NCBI RefSeq assembly: GCF_900142825.1
Contig: NZ_FRCH01000002.1
Span: forward strand, 496,001 to 560,000
DNA: 64,000 nt
From: Rhodanobacter sp. OK091
GTDB taxonomy: Bacteria; Pseudomonadota; Gammaproteobacteria; Xanthomonadales; Rhodanobacteraceae
Direction of reading: 5' to 3'
The notes beneath the pieces were generated by a model. That model ran no database searches, was not told the DNA's origin, and saw only the letters and a list, made by a program, of their open reading frames with translations. The position numbers and the translations under genes are program-made. Shown here one piece after another: positions 28,748 to 39,119 of the stretch; position 1 is the stretch's first letter; every line of letters starts with the position of its first letter.

Positions 28748-28776
28748 GTTACATGGTATCGATCAGTAACCATGTA
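28748..28776. promoter_or_regulatory. Candidate HxlR operator in the hxlR-gst spacer
   Basis: TACATGGT (28750-28757) and ACCATGTA (28769-28776) form a perfect 8-bp inverted repeat with an 11-bp spacer. A second, overlapping pair is GTTAC (28748-28752) and GTAAC (28766-28770). Its place between divergent genes fits an operator. Confidence 0.5.
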
Positions 28777-28872
28777 TGGCTATCATGCGGCCCTCACCGC
28801 AGCGTGGTAGCCAGTGGCTCCCACCGTCTGCGGCGATGGTTCTTCCCGACATCCCCTCTCACGGAGAAATGC

Positions 28873-29490
28873 ATGAAGCTCTATTACTCCTCTGGCGCCT
28901 GTTCACTCTCGCCACACATCGTTGCGCTGGAAGCTGGCATCGACCTACCGCTGGAAAAGGTCGACGGCAAGGCCAAGCGCACCGAGACCGGTGCGGATTT
29001 CTGGCAGATCAACCCGAAAGGCTACGTGCCGGCCTTGGCGCTGGACAACGGCGAGCTGCTGACCGAGGGTCCGGCGATCGTGCAATACCTGGCCGACCTC
29101 AAGCCCGAAAGCGGCCTCGCGCCGGCCAACGGCACACTGGCGCGCTACCGCCTGCAGGAGATGCTCGGCTACATCAACTCCGAACTGCACAAAACCTACA
29201 GCCCGCTGTTCAAGCCGGAAACGCCGGCTGAAGTCAGGCAGGAGCGCAAGGAGTACCTGCGCAAGCGCTACACGCTGCTGGAAGGCGTGCTGGCGAAGCA
29301 GCCGTGGCTGCTGGGCGAGCATTTCACCGTGGCGGATGCCTACCTGTTCACCGTGACCAACTGGGCGAAGGCCGTCGAGCTGGATTTGTCCGGTTTCCCG
29401 GCGCTGCTGGCGTTCCAGAAACGCGTGGCGGAGCGGCCAGCGGTGCGGGCGGCCCTGGAGGCCGAGGGATTGACCAAGAAAGCGGCGTAA
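28873..29490 (+). CDS. Glutathione S-transferase
   Basis: A 205-residue cytosolic GST of the bacterial beta-like type. The N-terminal thioredoxin fold starts MKLYYSSGACSLSPHIVALE with the active-site Cys/Ser region typical of beta GSTs, and continues with NPKGYVPALALDNGELLTEG, the glutathione-binding loop. The helical C-terminal domain contains GEHFTVADAYLFTV, the N-capping box. It conjugates or reduces electrophiles with glutathione. An upstream ATG at 28753 lies inside the operator and is not used. Divergent from the HxlR gene. Confidence 0.93.
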   Translation: MKLYYSSGACSLSPHIVALEAGIDLPLEKVDGKAKRTETGADFWQINPKGYVPALALDNGELLTEGPAIVQYLADLKPESGLAPANGTLARYRLQEMLGYINSELHKTYSPLFKPETPAEVRQERKEYLRKRYTLLEGVLAKQPWLLGEHFTVADAYLFTVTNWAKAVELDLSGFPALLAFQKRVAERPAVRAALEAEGLTKKAA

Positions 29491-29508
29491 AGCGGAGCAA
29501 CCCAGCAG

Positions 29509-29534
29509 CGGCCGGCCTCGCGAGATGCCGGCCG
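29509..29534. terminator. Hairpin between gst and purB
   Basis: CGGCCGGC (29509-29516) and GCCGGCCG (29527-29534) form a perfect 8-bp stem between the converging gst and purB genes. It lacks a T-run, so termination strength is uncertain. Confidence 0.4.
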
Positions 29535-29603
29535 TTGGCGTGTCGCCGCGGTGGTCCGGCAGTTGAAAGTTGTGGTGTGGGGTGTGGTTCGGGACAACTG
29601 CGC

Positions 29604-31064
<1,461 letters not shown>

Positions 31065-31065
31065 C

Positions 31066-31071
31066 TATAGT
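31066..31071 (+). promoter_or_regulatory. Possible -10 of fumC
   Basis: TATAGT (five of six) lies 31 bp upstream of the fumC ATG in the purB-fumC spacer. No good -35 is found at the usual distance; TTGTCG at 31039-31044 is 21 bp away. Confidence 0.3.
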
Positions 31072-31101
31072 TGGGCATTGGTCAACTTCAGGAATCCGGT
31101 C

Positions 31102-32496
<1,395 letters not shown>

Positions 32497-32520
32497 ATCG
32501 GCTCCCTTCCTCGTGAGGCC

Positions 32521-32568
32521 GTGCAGCGAGGGGTGGGGTGCCATTGCGGCCCCAACCCCTCGCTGCAC
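32521..32568. terminator. 14-bp inverted repeat between fumC and the DUF2884 gene
   Basis: GTGCAGCGAGGGGT (32521-32534) is the exact complement of ACCCCTCGCTGCAC (32555-32568), with further GGGG/CCCC pairing inside. It sits between two converging genes, so it probably ends both transcripts, though there is no T-run. It could also be a repeat family member. Confidence 0.5.
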
Positions 32569-32595
32569 CGCGCACGCGGGCAGTGGTTTCCCGGA

Positions 32596-33300
32596 TCAAT
32601 CGGAGAACGTGGCGAAGCCTTTCTTGCCGTTCTTGTCCTTCATGTCCTTGCCGCAATCATCCACGTCCTTCTGCTGCATGGTTGCGTAAGGCCTGAACTC
32701 CGGCATCGCTGCGGCCAGTTTCTGCTGCGTGGAGAGCAGGTCGGGCATTCGCAGGCACAACTTGGCGGCAGCGGCCTGGATCCTGTCGGTTTGCGGCTTG
32801 ATGGCCGCTTCGAAGTCCTTGTCGCTTTTGCCGGTGAGTGCGCCCCATACCCCCTCCTTGGCCGCTTTGACGCCCAGGTCGGCGCCTTCTGCGCCGATGT
32901 CCATGCCGGCTTCGGCAATACCGACGATCTGCTGGCGATAGTCGAGCAGCAGTGCGTGCTGTGCCGGCGTGGCCGTCACCTTCTTGCCCTCGACCAGCAA
33001 CTCGCCCTGCGGTGTGATCTGGGCCTTGGAATGCGAGTCCTTGTCCCTGGATTGGCCATCGCCGAAGTGGACGCTGTCCACGTCGATGTTCTTGGTGGCC
33101 AACTCCTGCTTGGCCTCCTGCATCGCTTTCTGGATTTCTCCGGAAATCATCGACGGGGAGGTTTTCTCGTCGGCGTCCTTTATCGCCTGGGTCACGTTAT
33201 CGGCGACGCCTGGCTGGGTGTCGGCCTGCCTGGACTGGCCGCAAGCGGCCAGCGGCAGCAGCAAGACCAGGGCGAGCGCATTGAGAGTAGTGGGCTTCAT
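32596..33300 (-). CDS. DUF2884 (YggN-like) lipoprotein
   Basis: A 234-residue lipoprotein: signal peptide with lipobox LPLAACG and lipidated C20. A long mostly helical periplasmic part follows (QAIKDADEKTSPSMISGEIQKA..., YRQQIVGIAEAGMDIGAEGADLG). The middle resembles YggN/DUF2884 proteins, whose role is unknown. Two further cysteines (CLRMP and DDCGKD) near the C terminus may pair. It ends KKGFATFSD. It follows the ABC permease gene by 34 bp on the same strand and may belong to that operon. Confidence 0.75.
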   Translation of the reverse strand: MKPTTLNALALVLLLPLAACGQSRQADTQPGVADNVTQAIKDADEKTSPSMISGEIQKAMQEAKQELATKNIDVDSVHFGDGQSRDKDSHSKAQITPQGELLVEGKKVTATPAQHALLLDYRQQIVGIAEAGMDIGAEGADLGVKAAKEGVWGALTGKSDKDFEAAIKPQTDRIQAAAAKLCLRMPDLLSTQQKLAAAMPEFRPYATMQQKDVDDCGKDMKDKNGKKGFATFSD

Positions 33301-33334
33301 GAGTGTTCTCCTTAATCTTGAATTCGGTCGGAAA

Positions 33335-34309
33335 TCAGCTGTCGTCGCGCCAGCGGCGGAACCAGATCGCACCGGCCAGCAGGCCCAGGCCGACCGCCAC
33401 ACCGATCCACAGGTTGGCGGATGCCAATAGCTGGTAGGTGTTGCCCAGATCCATGAAGTCCATGCCCTGGTTGCCGGTGACTGCGATGTCGCCTTGGTGA
33501 CCGAACACGCTGCCGGTGCCGGGGAAGACGCTGAACAGGCCACGCTGCACGATGTTCTTCCAGAACCAGATAGTCGGCAGATCGAACAGTCCCATGATGC
33601 CGAACCAGCTGACCAGCAGGCCGGTTGCCACCGGCAATGCCACGGCCCACAGGAAAGGCTTGTTGCGTGCCCAGGCCGAGCAGAGCAGTAGCCAGCCCAC
33701 CGAAGGCAGCGCCCACAGCACATACAGCGGGATGTAGCCGATCAGGTTGGCCATGACGCGGAACGGGTGGGCCAGCACCAGCAGCTGCCATACGTTCACG
33801 CCGTGGAAAGACAGTGTGACCGCGAGAATCAGCAACTGCAGCATGCCCACGATGATGCCGGTGACTACGGCGACGATAGGCGCGAGCATGGTGGCGCTGA
33901 TGATCTTGGACAGTACGGTGCTGGTGTCGGAGATCGGCAGCGACTTCCAGAACAGGATGCTGCGGTCGCGGCGATCGTCATATAGCGCACTGAGGCAGTA
34001 GAAGAACACCACGAAGCCCAGTACGACAATCAGCAGGCCCATCGCCGAGTACATCGCCATGTCCAGGGCAAATCCGACCTTGCTCAGGTCGCCGGTGTCC
34101 ATCTCGGCGATGACGTGTCGCAGGCCGCCGCTGGCGCCGAAGTTGATGCCGTGCTGGGCGCCGATGACCTCGGCGGCGATGATGCCCATGATGTTAAGCA
34201 GCAGAAATACGCCGCCGGTGATGATGGGGGCCCAGAAGAAGCCGCCCCGATGCTCCCAGAATTCGCGCTTCACCAGCCAGTACATGGTTTTCCAGGCTGA
34301 GGTTTTCAT
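33335..34309 (-). CDS. ABC transporter permease
   Basis: A 324-residue membrane protein with six hydrophobic helices and a long loop between the first two. ABC-2-like permeases of this layout work with YtrB-type ATPases. It begins MKTSAWKTMYWLVKREFWEH and overlaps the ATPase gene by 4 bp. The substrate is unknown. The operon (small exported protein, GntR, ATPase, permease) resembles Ytr-type loci that respond to cell-wall-active stress in Firmicutes, but the function here is not established. Confidence 0.85.
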   Translation of the reverse strand: MKTSAWKTMYWLVKREFWEHRGGFFWAPIITGGVFLLLNIMGIIAAEVIGAQHGINFGASGGLRHVIAEMDTGDLSKVGFALDMAMYSAMGLLIVVLGFVVFFYCLSALYDDRRDRSILFWKSLPISDTSTVLSKIISATMLAPIVAVVTGIIVGMLQLLILAVTLSFHGVNVWQLLVLAHPFRVMANLIGYIPLYVLWALPSVGWLLLCSAWARNKPFLWAVALPVATGLLVSWFGIMGLFDLPTIWFWKNIVQRGLFSVFPGTGSVFGHQGDIAVTGNQGMDFMDLGNTYQLLASANLWIGVAVGLGLLAGAIWFRRWRDDS

Positions 34310-35163
34310 GCGTAGGTTCCCTTCATGGTGGCAACGAACAGATCGCTTATGGAGGGGCGGCGGGTTTCGCCCAGCTGCTCCAGCGCCGCGCGGTTCGCGC
34401 CGTCAAACAGAAAAATGCTCTTGCCGAAGACTTGCCGCTCATCCAGCGGCTTCAGCGCACGGGCCGTGTCGGCCTTGTCGGCACCCACCATCACTTCGAT
34501 GAAGCGGTCGCCGACTGCGTCCATGTCGGCATCCAGCACGATCTTGCCGTCGCGGATGAACATCAGGTCGGTAAGGATGTGCTCGACTTCCTCTACCTGA
34601 TGCGTCGTAACGATGATCGTCTTGTTCTCGTCGAAGTAATCTTCCAGCAGGTGCTGGTAGAACTGCTTGCGGTAGAGGATGTCCAGACCCAGGGTAGGTT
34701 CGTCCAGGATCAGCAGCTTGGCGTCGATCGCCATCACCAGAGCCAGATGCAGCTGCACGATCATGCCCTTGGACATCTGCCGCACGCGCTGGTTGGGCGT
34801 GAGCTTGGTGCGGGCCAGGAATGCTTCGCACTTGGCGCGATCGAAGCGCGGATGCACGTTGGCGACAAAATCGACTACCTCGTGCACGCGGATCCAGCGC
34901 GGCAATACCGCCACATCGGCGATGAAGCACACATCGCCCATCAGCTTGCCACGCTGCTTGCGCGGATCGAAACCCAGCACATTGAGATCGCCGGTGAAAT
35001 CGGTGAGACCCAGGATCGCCTTCAGTGCGGTGGTCTTGCCGGCACCGTTGGGACCGATCAGGCCGACGATGCGGCCGGGCGCGATCTGGAAGCTGACGTT
35101 GTCCAGCGCCAGCGCCGACTTGTACCGCTTGGTCAGGCCACTGGCCGTGATCACCGCGCTCAT
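34306..35163 (-). CDS. ABC transporter ATP-binding protein
   Basis: A 285-residue ATPase: Walker A GLIGPNGAGKTT, Walker B LLILDEPTLGLD, and the H-loop TTHQVEEVEHI. The signature motif is degenerate, reading MSKGM where LSGGQ is usual, as in YtrB/EcsA-like exporters. The last ~70 residues form an accessory domain. Its start overlaps the GntR gene by 4 bp (start at 35163), and its end overlaps the permease, so the three are translated together. Confidence 0.92.
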   Translation of the reverse strand: MSAVITASGLTKRYKSALALDNVSFQIAPGRIVGLIGPNGAGKTTALKAILGLTDFTGDLNVLGFDPRKQRGKLMGDVCFIADVAVLPRWIRVHEVVDFVANVHPRFDRAKCEAFLARTKLTPNQRVRQMSKGMIVQLHLALVMAIDAKLLILDEPTLGLDILYRKQFYQHLLEDYFDENKTIIVTTHQVEEVEHILTDLMFIRDGKIVLDADMDAVGDRFIEVMVGADKADTARALKPLDERQVFGKSIFLFDGANRAALEQLGETRRPSISDLFVATMKGTYA

Positions 35164-35549
35164 GATTGCTCCTCCTTGTTGGTTGGATCCTTGTCGGCGT
35201 GTGCCTCGCGCAACAGCGTCTTGAGGTCCAGCCCCAACCGTTGCAGCCGTGCGAACAGCACGGGCCACTCTTCGCGCAGAAACCGCTCGCGTTCGGATTT
35301 CAGCAGCGCCTCACGAGCGCCTTCGATGACGAACATGCCCAGACCCCTCCTTTTTTCAACCAGTTGTTCGTCGACCAGTTCCTGGTACGCCTTCGATACT
35401 GTCAGTGGATTGATTTGATAATCCGCCGACACCTGGCGTACCGACGGCAGCGGGTCGCCCTCATTCAAGGCGCCGTCCAGGATCATCGCCACCACGCGTT
35501 GCTGCAGCTGGCGATAGATCGGGACGCTGTCGTTCCAGGTAATGGTCAT
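35160..35549 (-). CDS. GntR-family regulator, YtrA subfamily
   Basis: A 129-residue repressor with an N-terminal winged helix (VPIYRQLQQRVVAMILDGAL, LPSVRQVSADYQINPLTVSKAYQ) and only a short C-terminal helical tail. Small size and linkage to an ABC transporter are diagnostic of the YtrA subgroup. It should bind the palindrome at 35924-35947 and repress its own operon; that is inference from position. Confidence 0.92.
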   Translation of the reverse strand: MTITWNDSVPIYRQLQQRVVAMILDGALNEGDPLPSVRQVSADYQINPLTVSKAYQELVDEQLVEKRRGLGMFVIEGAREALLKSERERFLREEWPVLFARLQRLGLDLKTLLREAHADKDPTNKEEQS

Positions 35550-35552
35550 GTT

Positions 35553-35894
35553 TTATTCCTTGGTGATACGGCCGAACTTTTTGCCAAACGAATAGTAGGG
35601 CATGGCCAATGGCGACCCGAGCAGACTGAGCGGCCCGGACGCGCCGGTTCCGTCGTTGTGGGTCATCGACGGGATCGTGGCGATGGCGCTGATGTCGACA
35701 TCAGCCAGCAAGGCAGCGGCGCGCAACTCGGCGGCGCTGGGATGGACGTTGACCGGCGCCAGTTCGATGACTTTGGTCGCGCTGGTCTTGCTGCCTGTGG
35801 CGGGCTGAACGTCGACGTTGTAGTTGACGACACTCAGGCTGACAAAGGTGAAGAGGACGGCGGCGACGCTGGGGAGCAGGTTGAGCGCTTTCAT
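35553..35894 (-). CDS. Small exported protein of unknown function, first gene of the GntR/ABC operon
   Basis: A 113-residue protein with an N-terminal hydrophobic segment (LLPSVAAVLFTFVSLSVVNY) preceded by a Lys, consistent with a signal peptide or anchor. The mature part is polar (VIELAPVNVHPSAAELRAAAL) and ends YSFGKKFGRITKE. A strong AGGAGG lies 6 bp upstream of the ATG, so it is well translated. I do not recognise a family. Being first in the operon, it may be a sensor, a substrate or a partner of the transporter. Confidence 0.7.
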   Translation of the reverse strand: MKALNLLPSVAAVLFTFVSLSVVNYNVDVQPATGSKTSATKVIELAPVNVHPSAAELRAAALLADVDISAIATIPSMTHNDGTGASGPLSLLGSPLAMPYYSFGKKFGRITKE

Positions 35895-35923
35895 GACATG
35901 CCTCCTTGGTGAACTCGTTAGGT

Positions 35924-35964
35924 GGTGTTGTAGTGAACTATAACACCGAGTTTTAAGCCGTCAA
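35924..35964 (-). promoter_or_regulatory. Promoter and GntR operator of the ABC operon
   Basis: On the minus strand TTGACG (35959-35964), a 16-bp spacer and TATAGT (35937-35942) form a good sigma-70 promoter. GGTGTTGTAGT (35924-35934) and ACTATAACACC (35937-35947) form a palindrome with one mismatch and a 2-bp centre, which covers the -10. GntR binding there would block RNA polymerase. Confidence 0.75.
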
Positions 35965-36111
35965 TAGGCAAAGCGCCAATTCGCAACATGACTGATGGCC
36001 TATGCGCCGCTCCGACGCTTGTCGCTGGAGTCGTCGATGAGTCGTTTTTCAGGCGGGCGGCCCCGCTGCACGAGCTGGTGGCAGCGGCTCAAATGGCCGC
36101 ACTCGCCAACG
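35965..36111. other. Spacer with no recognised feature
   Basis: Between the GntR-operon promoter and the azoR terminator. Short open frames here lack family-like sequence and clear ribosome sites; I call no gene. Confidence 0.5.
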
Positions 36112-36137
36112 AAAAGGCCAGCACTCAGGCTGGCCCT
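36112..36137 (-). terminator. Rho-independent terminator of azoR
   Basis: On the minus strand GGCCAGC-CTGAGT-GCTGGCC is followed by TTTTC. It lies about 77 bp after the azoR stop, on the same strand. Confidence 0.8.
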
Positions 36138-36214
36138 TGTCGTAGCTCGGTTCGCGGTGATCAACTGCAGGGGCGTCTTCTACGGATGAGGAAGGCGTCT
36201 GCGGGCGACGTGGA

Positions 36215-36799
36215 TCAGGCGGCCTTGGCCACCAGCGTGTCGATGGTGCTGCGCGCCGATTTCAATGCCTGCGCCTTCTGCTCATCGCCGACGGCGATGC
36301 CTTCGGCCCGCACGAATTCGATGTCGTTGATGCCGATGAAAGCGAGTGCGGCACGAAGGTAGGGCTCCTGGAAGTCCATGGCTGCAGCAGCGGTGTCCTT
36401 GCCGTAGAAGCCGCCGCGGCTGGAAGCAACGATGACCCGCTTGCCGCCGGCCAATCCCTCGGGGCCGTTTGCCGTGTAGCGGAAAGTCTTGCCGGCGACC
36501 AGGATGCGATCGATCCATGCCTTGAGCTGGCTGGAGATGGCGAAGTTGTACATCGGCGCTCCAATCACCACTACATCGGCAGCGAGGAATTCCTCCAGCA
36601 TCTGGCTGCCCAGTACAGCGGCCGGATCACTGGCGTCGGCCACTGGCGTCCAGTGCGGCAGCGGCTGAACCGCCAGGTCGTGGTACTGGATCGTGGTGGC
36701 CGGTGTATTGCGCTGCAGCTCGGCTACGATGTCGGCGGTCAGCTGGCGCGAAACCGAGTAACCACCCAGTGCGCTGGAATCGATATGCAACAGTTTCAT
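36215..36799 (-). CDS. azoR: FMN-dependent NADH azoreductase
   Basis: A 194-residue flavodoxin-fold NAD(P)H:quinone/azo reductase. It has the N-terminal phosphate-binding [17 protein letters not shown], the [17 protein letters not shown] segment and [13 protein letters not shown]. AzoR enzymes reduce quinones and azo dyes and protect against thiol stress. Start at 36799; an upstream ATG at 36838 is dismissed. It is divergent from a LysR gene whose spacer carries a perfect palindrome. Confidence 0.93.
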   Translation of the reverse strand: MKLLHIDSSALGGYSVSRQLTADIVAELQRNTPATTIQYHDLAVQPLPHWTPVADASDPAAVLGSQMLEEFLAADVVVIGAPMYNFAISSQLKAWIDRILVAGKTFRYTANGPEGLAGGKRVIVASSRGGFYGKDTAAAAMDFQEPYLRAALAFIGINDIEFVRAEGIAVGDEQKAQALKSARSTIDTLVAKAA

Positions 36800-36863
36800 G
36801 ATGAGGCTCCTGGTTGGGCCGGTTAACCGGCGATGCAAACAGGATATATTTGGAACAATGTGG

Positions 36864-36892
36864 CGATAAGTCTGGCGTATCGAGACTTATCG
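36864..36892. promoter_or_regulatory. Palindromic operator between azoR and the LysR gene
   Basis: CGATAAGTCT (36864-36873) and AGACTTATCG (36883-36892) are perfect inverted repeats with a 9-bp spacer, only 20 bp before the LysR ATG. This layout fits autoregulation plus control of azoR by the adjacent LysR protein. Confidence 0.6.
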
Positions 36893-36911
36893 TTCTTCAT
36901 AGGAAACAATA

Positions 36912-37886
36912 ATGACCGTATTGGGCGGGGCCTTGCAGGACCTCAATGACTTGTACTTCTTTGCAGCGGTGGTCGAACACGGCGGGTTCTCCGCTGCGGG
37001 CCGAGCCTTGGGCGTACCTAAATCGCGATTGAGCAAACGGGTGGCCCAGCTCGAAGAGCGGCTCGGCGTGCGCCTGCTGCAGCGGACCACGCGGCGTTTT
37101 GTGGTGACCGAAGTCGGCGAGCGTTTCTACGCGCATTGCCGTGCGGTGCTGGAAGAGGCGCAGGCGGCGCAGGATGCGGTGGACGAGTTGCGTGCCGAAC
37201 CGCGCGGCATGGTGCGTCTCAGCTGTCCGGTGTCGCTGGCGCAGACGGTACTGGCCTATTTGCTGCCGGATTTTCTGGCGATGTATCCGAAGATGCAGGT
37301 GCGGTTGCTATCAGGCGACCGCCGGGTCGACGTGATCGGTGAAGGCTACGATCTGGCGATTCGCGTGCGCAACAAGCTGGACACCGATGCGAACCTGGTG
37401 GTCCGCACGTTCGGTCAGTCGCGTACCAAACTGGTGGCCAGTCCGGCGCTGTTGAATGCGCAAGGGCGTCCGACCCAGCCGGATGAGCTGGCGAAGCTGC
37501 CGGCGCTGTCGATGCGCGAACATGAGGGCGCGCAGGTGTGGGAGCTGATCGATGCGAGCGGTACGCAGGTCAACGTGGAGGTGCACGCGCGCCTGATCAC
37601 CGGCGATTTTGCCGTGCTGCTGGAGTCCGCCCGTCGCGGCATGGGTGTGGCGCTACTTCCGGAGTTCGTCTGCGCGCCGGCGATCACCCGTGGCGAACTC
37701 GAAGTGGTGCTGCCGGAATGGAGCATGCCCGAGGGCACCATGCACTTCGTCTATCCCAGCCGGCGCGGCATGCTGCCGGGCGTGCGTGCTCTGGTCGATT
37801 TCCTGGCCGAGCGGCTGCCGGCCACCACGTTGCTGAAGCACGAGCAATGCAAGCAGCGTCCGCTGGAAGACCTGCCCAAATCGTGA
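36912..37886 (+). CDS. LysR-family transcriptional regulator (probable azoR regulator)
   Basis: A 324-residue LysR protein. The helix-turn-helix is in LNDLYFFAAVVEHGGFSAAG, with KSRLSKRVAQLEERLGVRLL. The effector-binding domain starts near residue 90 (GMVRLSCPVSLAQTVLAYLL) and is close to the group that controls quinone and redox reductases. Location opposite azoR supports azoR as target. The last ~20 residues are a basic/acidic tail. The ligand is unknown. Confidence 0.9.
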   Translation: MTVLGGALQDLNDLYFFAAVVEHGGFSAAGRALGVPKSRLSKRVAQLEERLGVRLLQRTTRRFVVTEVGERFYAHCRAVLEEAQAAQDAVDELRAEPRGMVRLSCPVSLAQTVLAYLLPDFLAMYPKMQVRLLSGDRRVDVIGEGYDLAIRVRNKLDTDANLVVRTFGQSRTKLVASPALLNAQGRPTQPDELAKLPALSMREHEGAQVWELIDASGTQVNVEVHARLITGDFAVLLESARRGMGVALLPEFVCAPAITRGELEVVLPEWSMPEGTMHFVYPSRRGMLPGVRALVDFLAERLPATTLLKHEQCKQRPLEDLPKS

Positions 37887-37970
37887 TGTGCGGCCGTGAC
37901 GCGCGGTCGTGATGCGCGCCGCATCGCCGATACGCTACGCTTGAGTCTTTATGGACATCCAAACGGCCGA

Positions 37971-39119
37971 ATGATGATGATCGAAACCAAGCTGCCGAAA
38001 GTCGGTACCACCATCTTCAGCGTGATGAGCCATCTGGCGCTGGAGCACAAGGCGGTCAACCTGGGGCAGGGCTTTCCCGATTTCGAACCACCGCAAGGGC
38101 TGCGCGACGCGCTGACCCGCGCCATGAACGAAGGCCGCAACCAGTACGCGCCGATGCACGGTACGGCGGCTCTGCGCGAACAGATCGTGTTGAAAGTCGG
38201 ACAGCTGTACGGCCGCAAGCTCAACGTCGACACCGACATTACCGTCACGTCCGGCGCCACCGAAGCGATCTTCGCAGCGATTGCCGCGGTGGTGCGCGCA
38301 GGCGAGGAAGTGATCGTGTTCGATCCGGCTTATGACTGCTACGAACCGGCGATCGAGCTGCAGGGCGCGCGCGCCGTGCATATTCCGCTGACCGTGCCGG
38401 CGTTCGCGGTCGACTGGCAGCGCGTGCGCGATGCGGTGACGCCGAAGACGCGGATGATCCTGATCAACAGCCCGCACAATCCGTCCGGCGCGGTGCTGTC
38501 GGCGGCCGACCTGGAAGAGCTGGCGGCGATCGTGCGCGATACCGGCATCGTGGTGCTGTCCGATGAGGTGTACGAACACATCGTGTACGACGGCGCGCAA
38601 CACGAGAGTGTGTTGCGCCACCCTGAACTGGCCGAGCGCAGCATCGTGGTCTCCTCGTTCGGCAAGACCTATCACTGCACCGGCTGGAAGGTCGGCTACG
38701 CGGTGGCGCCGGCAGCGCTGTCGGCCGAGTTCCGCAAGGTGCATCAATACCTCACGTTCTGCACATTCCATCCGGCGCAGGTCGCGTTCGGCGAATTCAT
38801 GGCCAGCAACCCCGAGCACTATCTGGACTTGCCGGCGTTCTACCAGGCCAAGCGCGATCGCTTCCGCGGCTTGCTGCAACCGTCGCGCTTCAAGCTGCTC
38901 GACGTACCGGGCGGCTATTTCCAACTGGTCGATTATTCGGCGATCCGTGACGAAGACGATCTCACTTTCAGCAAGTGGCTGGTGCAGCATGGCGGCGTGG
39001 CGGCGATTCCGTTGACGCCGTTCTATGAAAGCGCACCGGGCACCCGCCTGCTGCGGCTGTGCTTTGCCAAGAGCGATGCCACGATGGATGCGGCGGCGGA
39101 GCGGCTATGCAAGCTTTAA
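37971..39119 (+). CDS. PLP-dependent aminotransferase, methionine aminotransferase (YbdL)-like
   Basis: A 382-residue class I/II aminotransferase: VNLGQGFPDFEPPQGLRDAL, the SPHNPSGAVLS motif, and the PLP Lys in SSFGKTYHCTGWKVGY. These segments are characteristic of YbdL-type methionine/glutamine transaminases, which can convert 2-oxo-4-methylthiobutyrate to methionine. It overlaps an omega-amidase gene, a pairing known to drive that reaction with glutamine. Three ATG codons in a row (37971-37979) leave the exact start open. Confidence 0.9.
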   Translation: MMMIETKLPKVGTTIFSVMSHLALEHKAVNLGQGFPDFEPPQGLRDALTRAMNEGRNQYAPMHGTAALREQIVLKVGQLYGRKLNVDTDITVTSGATEAIFAAIAAVVRAGEEVIVFDPAYDCYEPAIELQGARAVHIPLTVPAFAVDWQRVRDAVTPKTRMILINSPHNPSGAVLSAADLEELAAIVRDTGIVVLSDEVYEHIVYDGAQHESVLRHPELAERSIVVSSFGKTYHCTGWKVGYAVAPAALSAEFRKVHQYLTFCTFHPAQVAFGEFMASNPEHYLDLPAFYQAKRDRFRGLLQPSRFKLLDVPGGYFQLVDYSAIRDEDDLTFSKWLVQHGGVAAIPLTPFYESAPGTRLLRLCFAKSDATMDAAAERLCKL

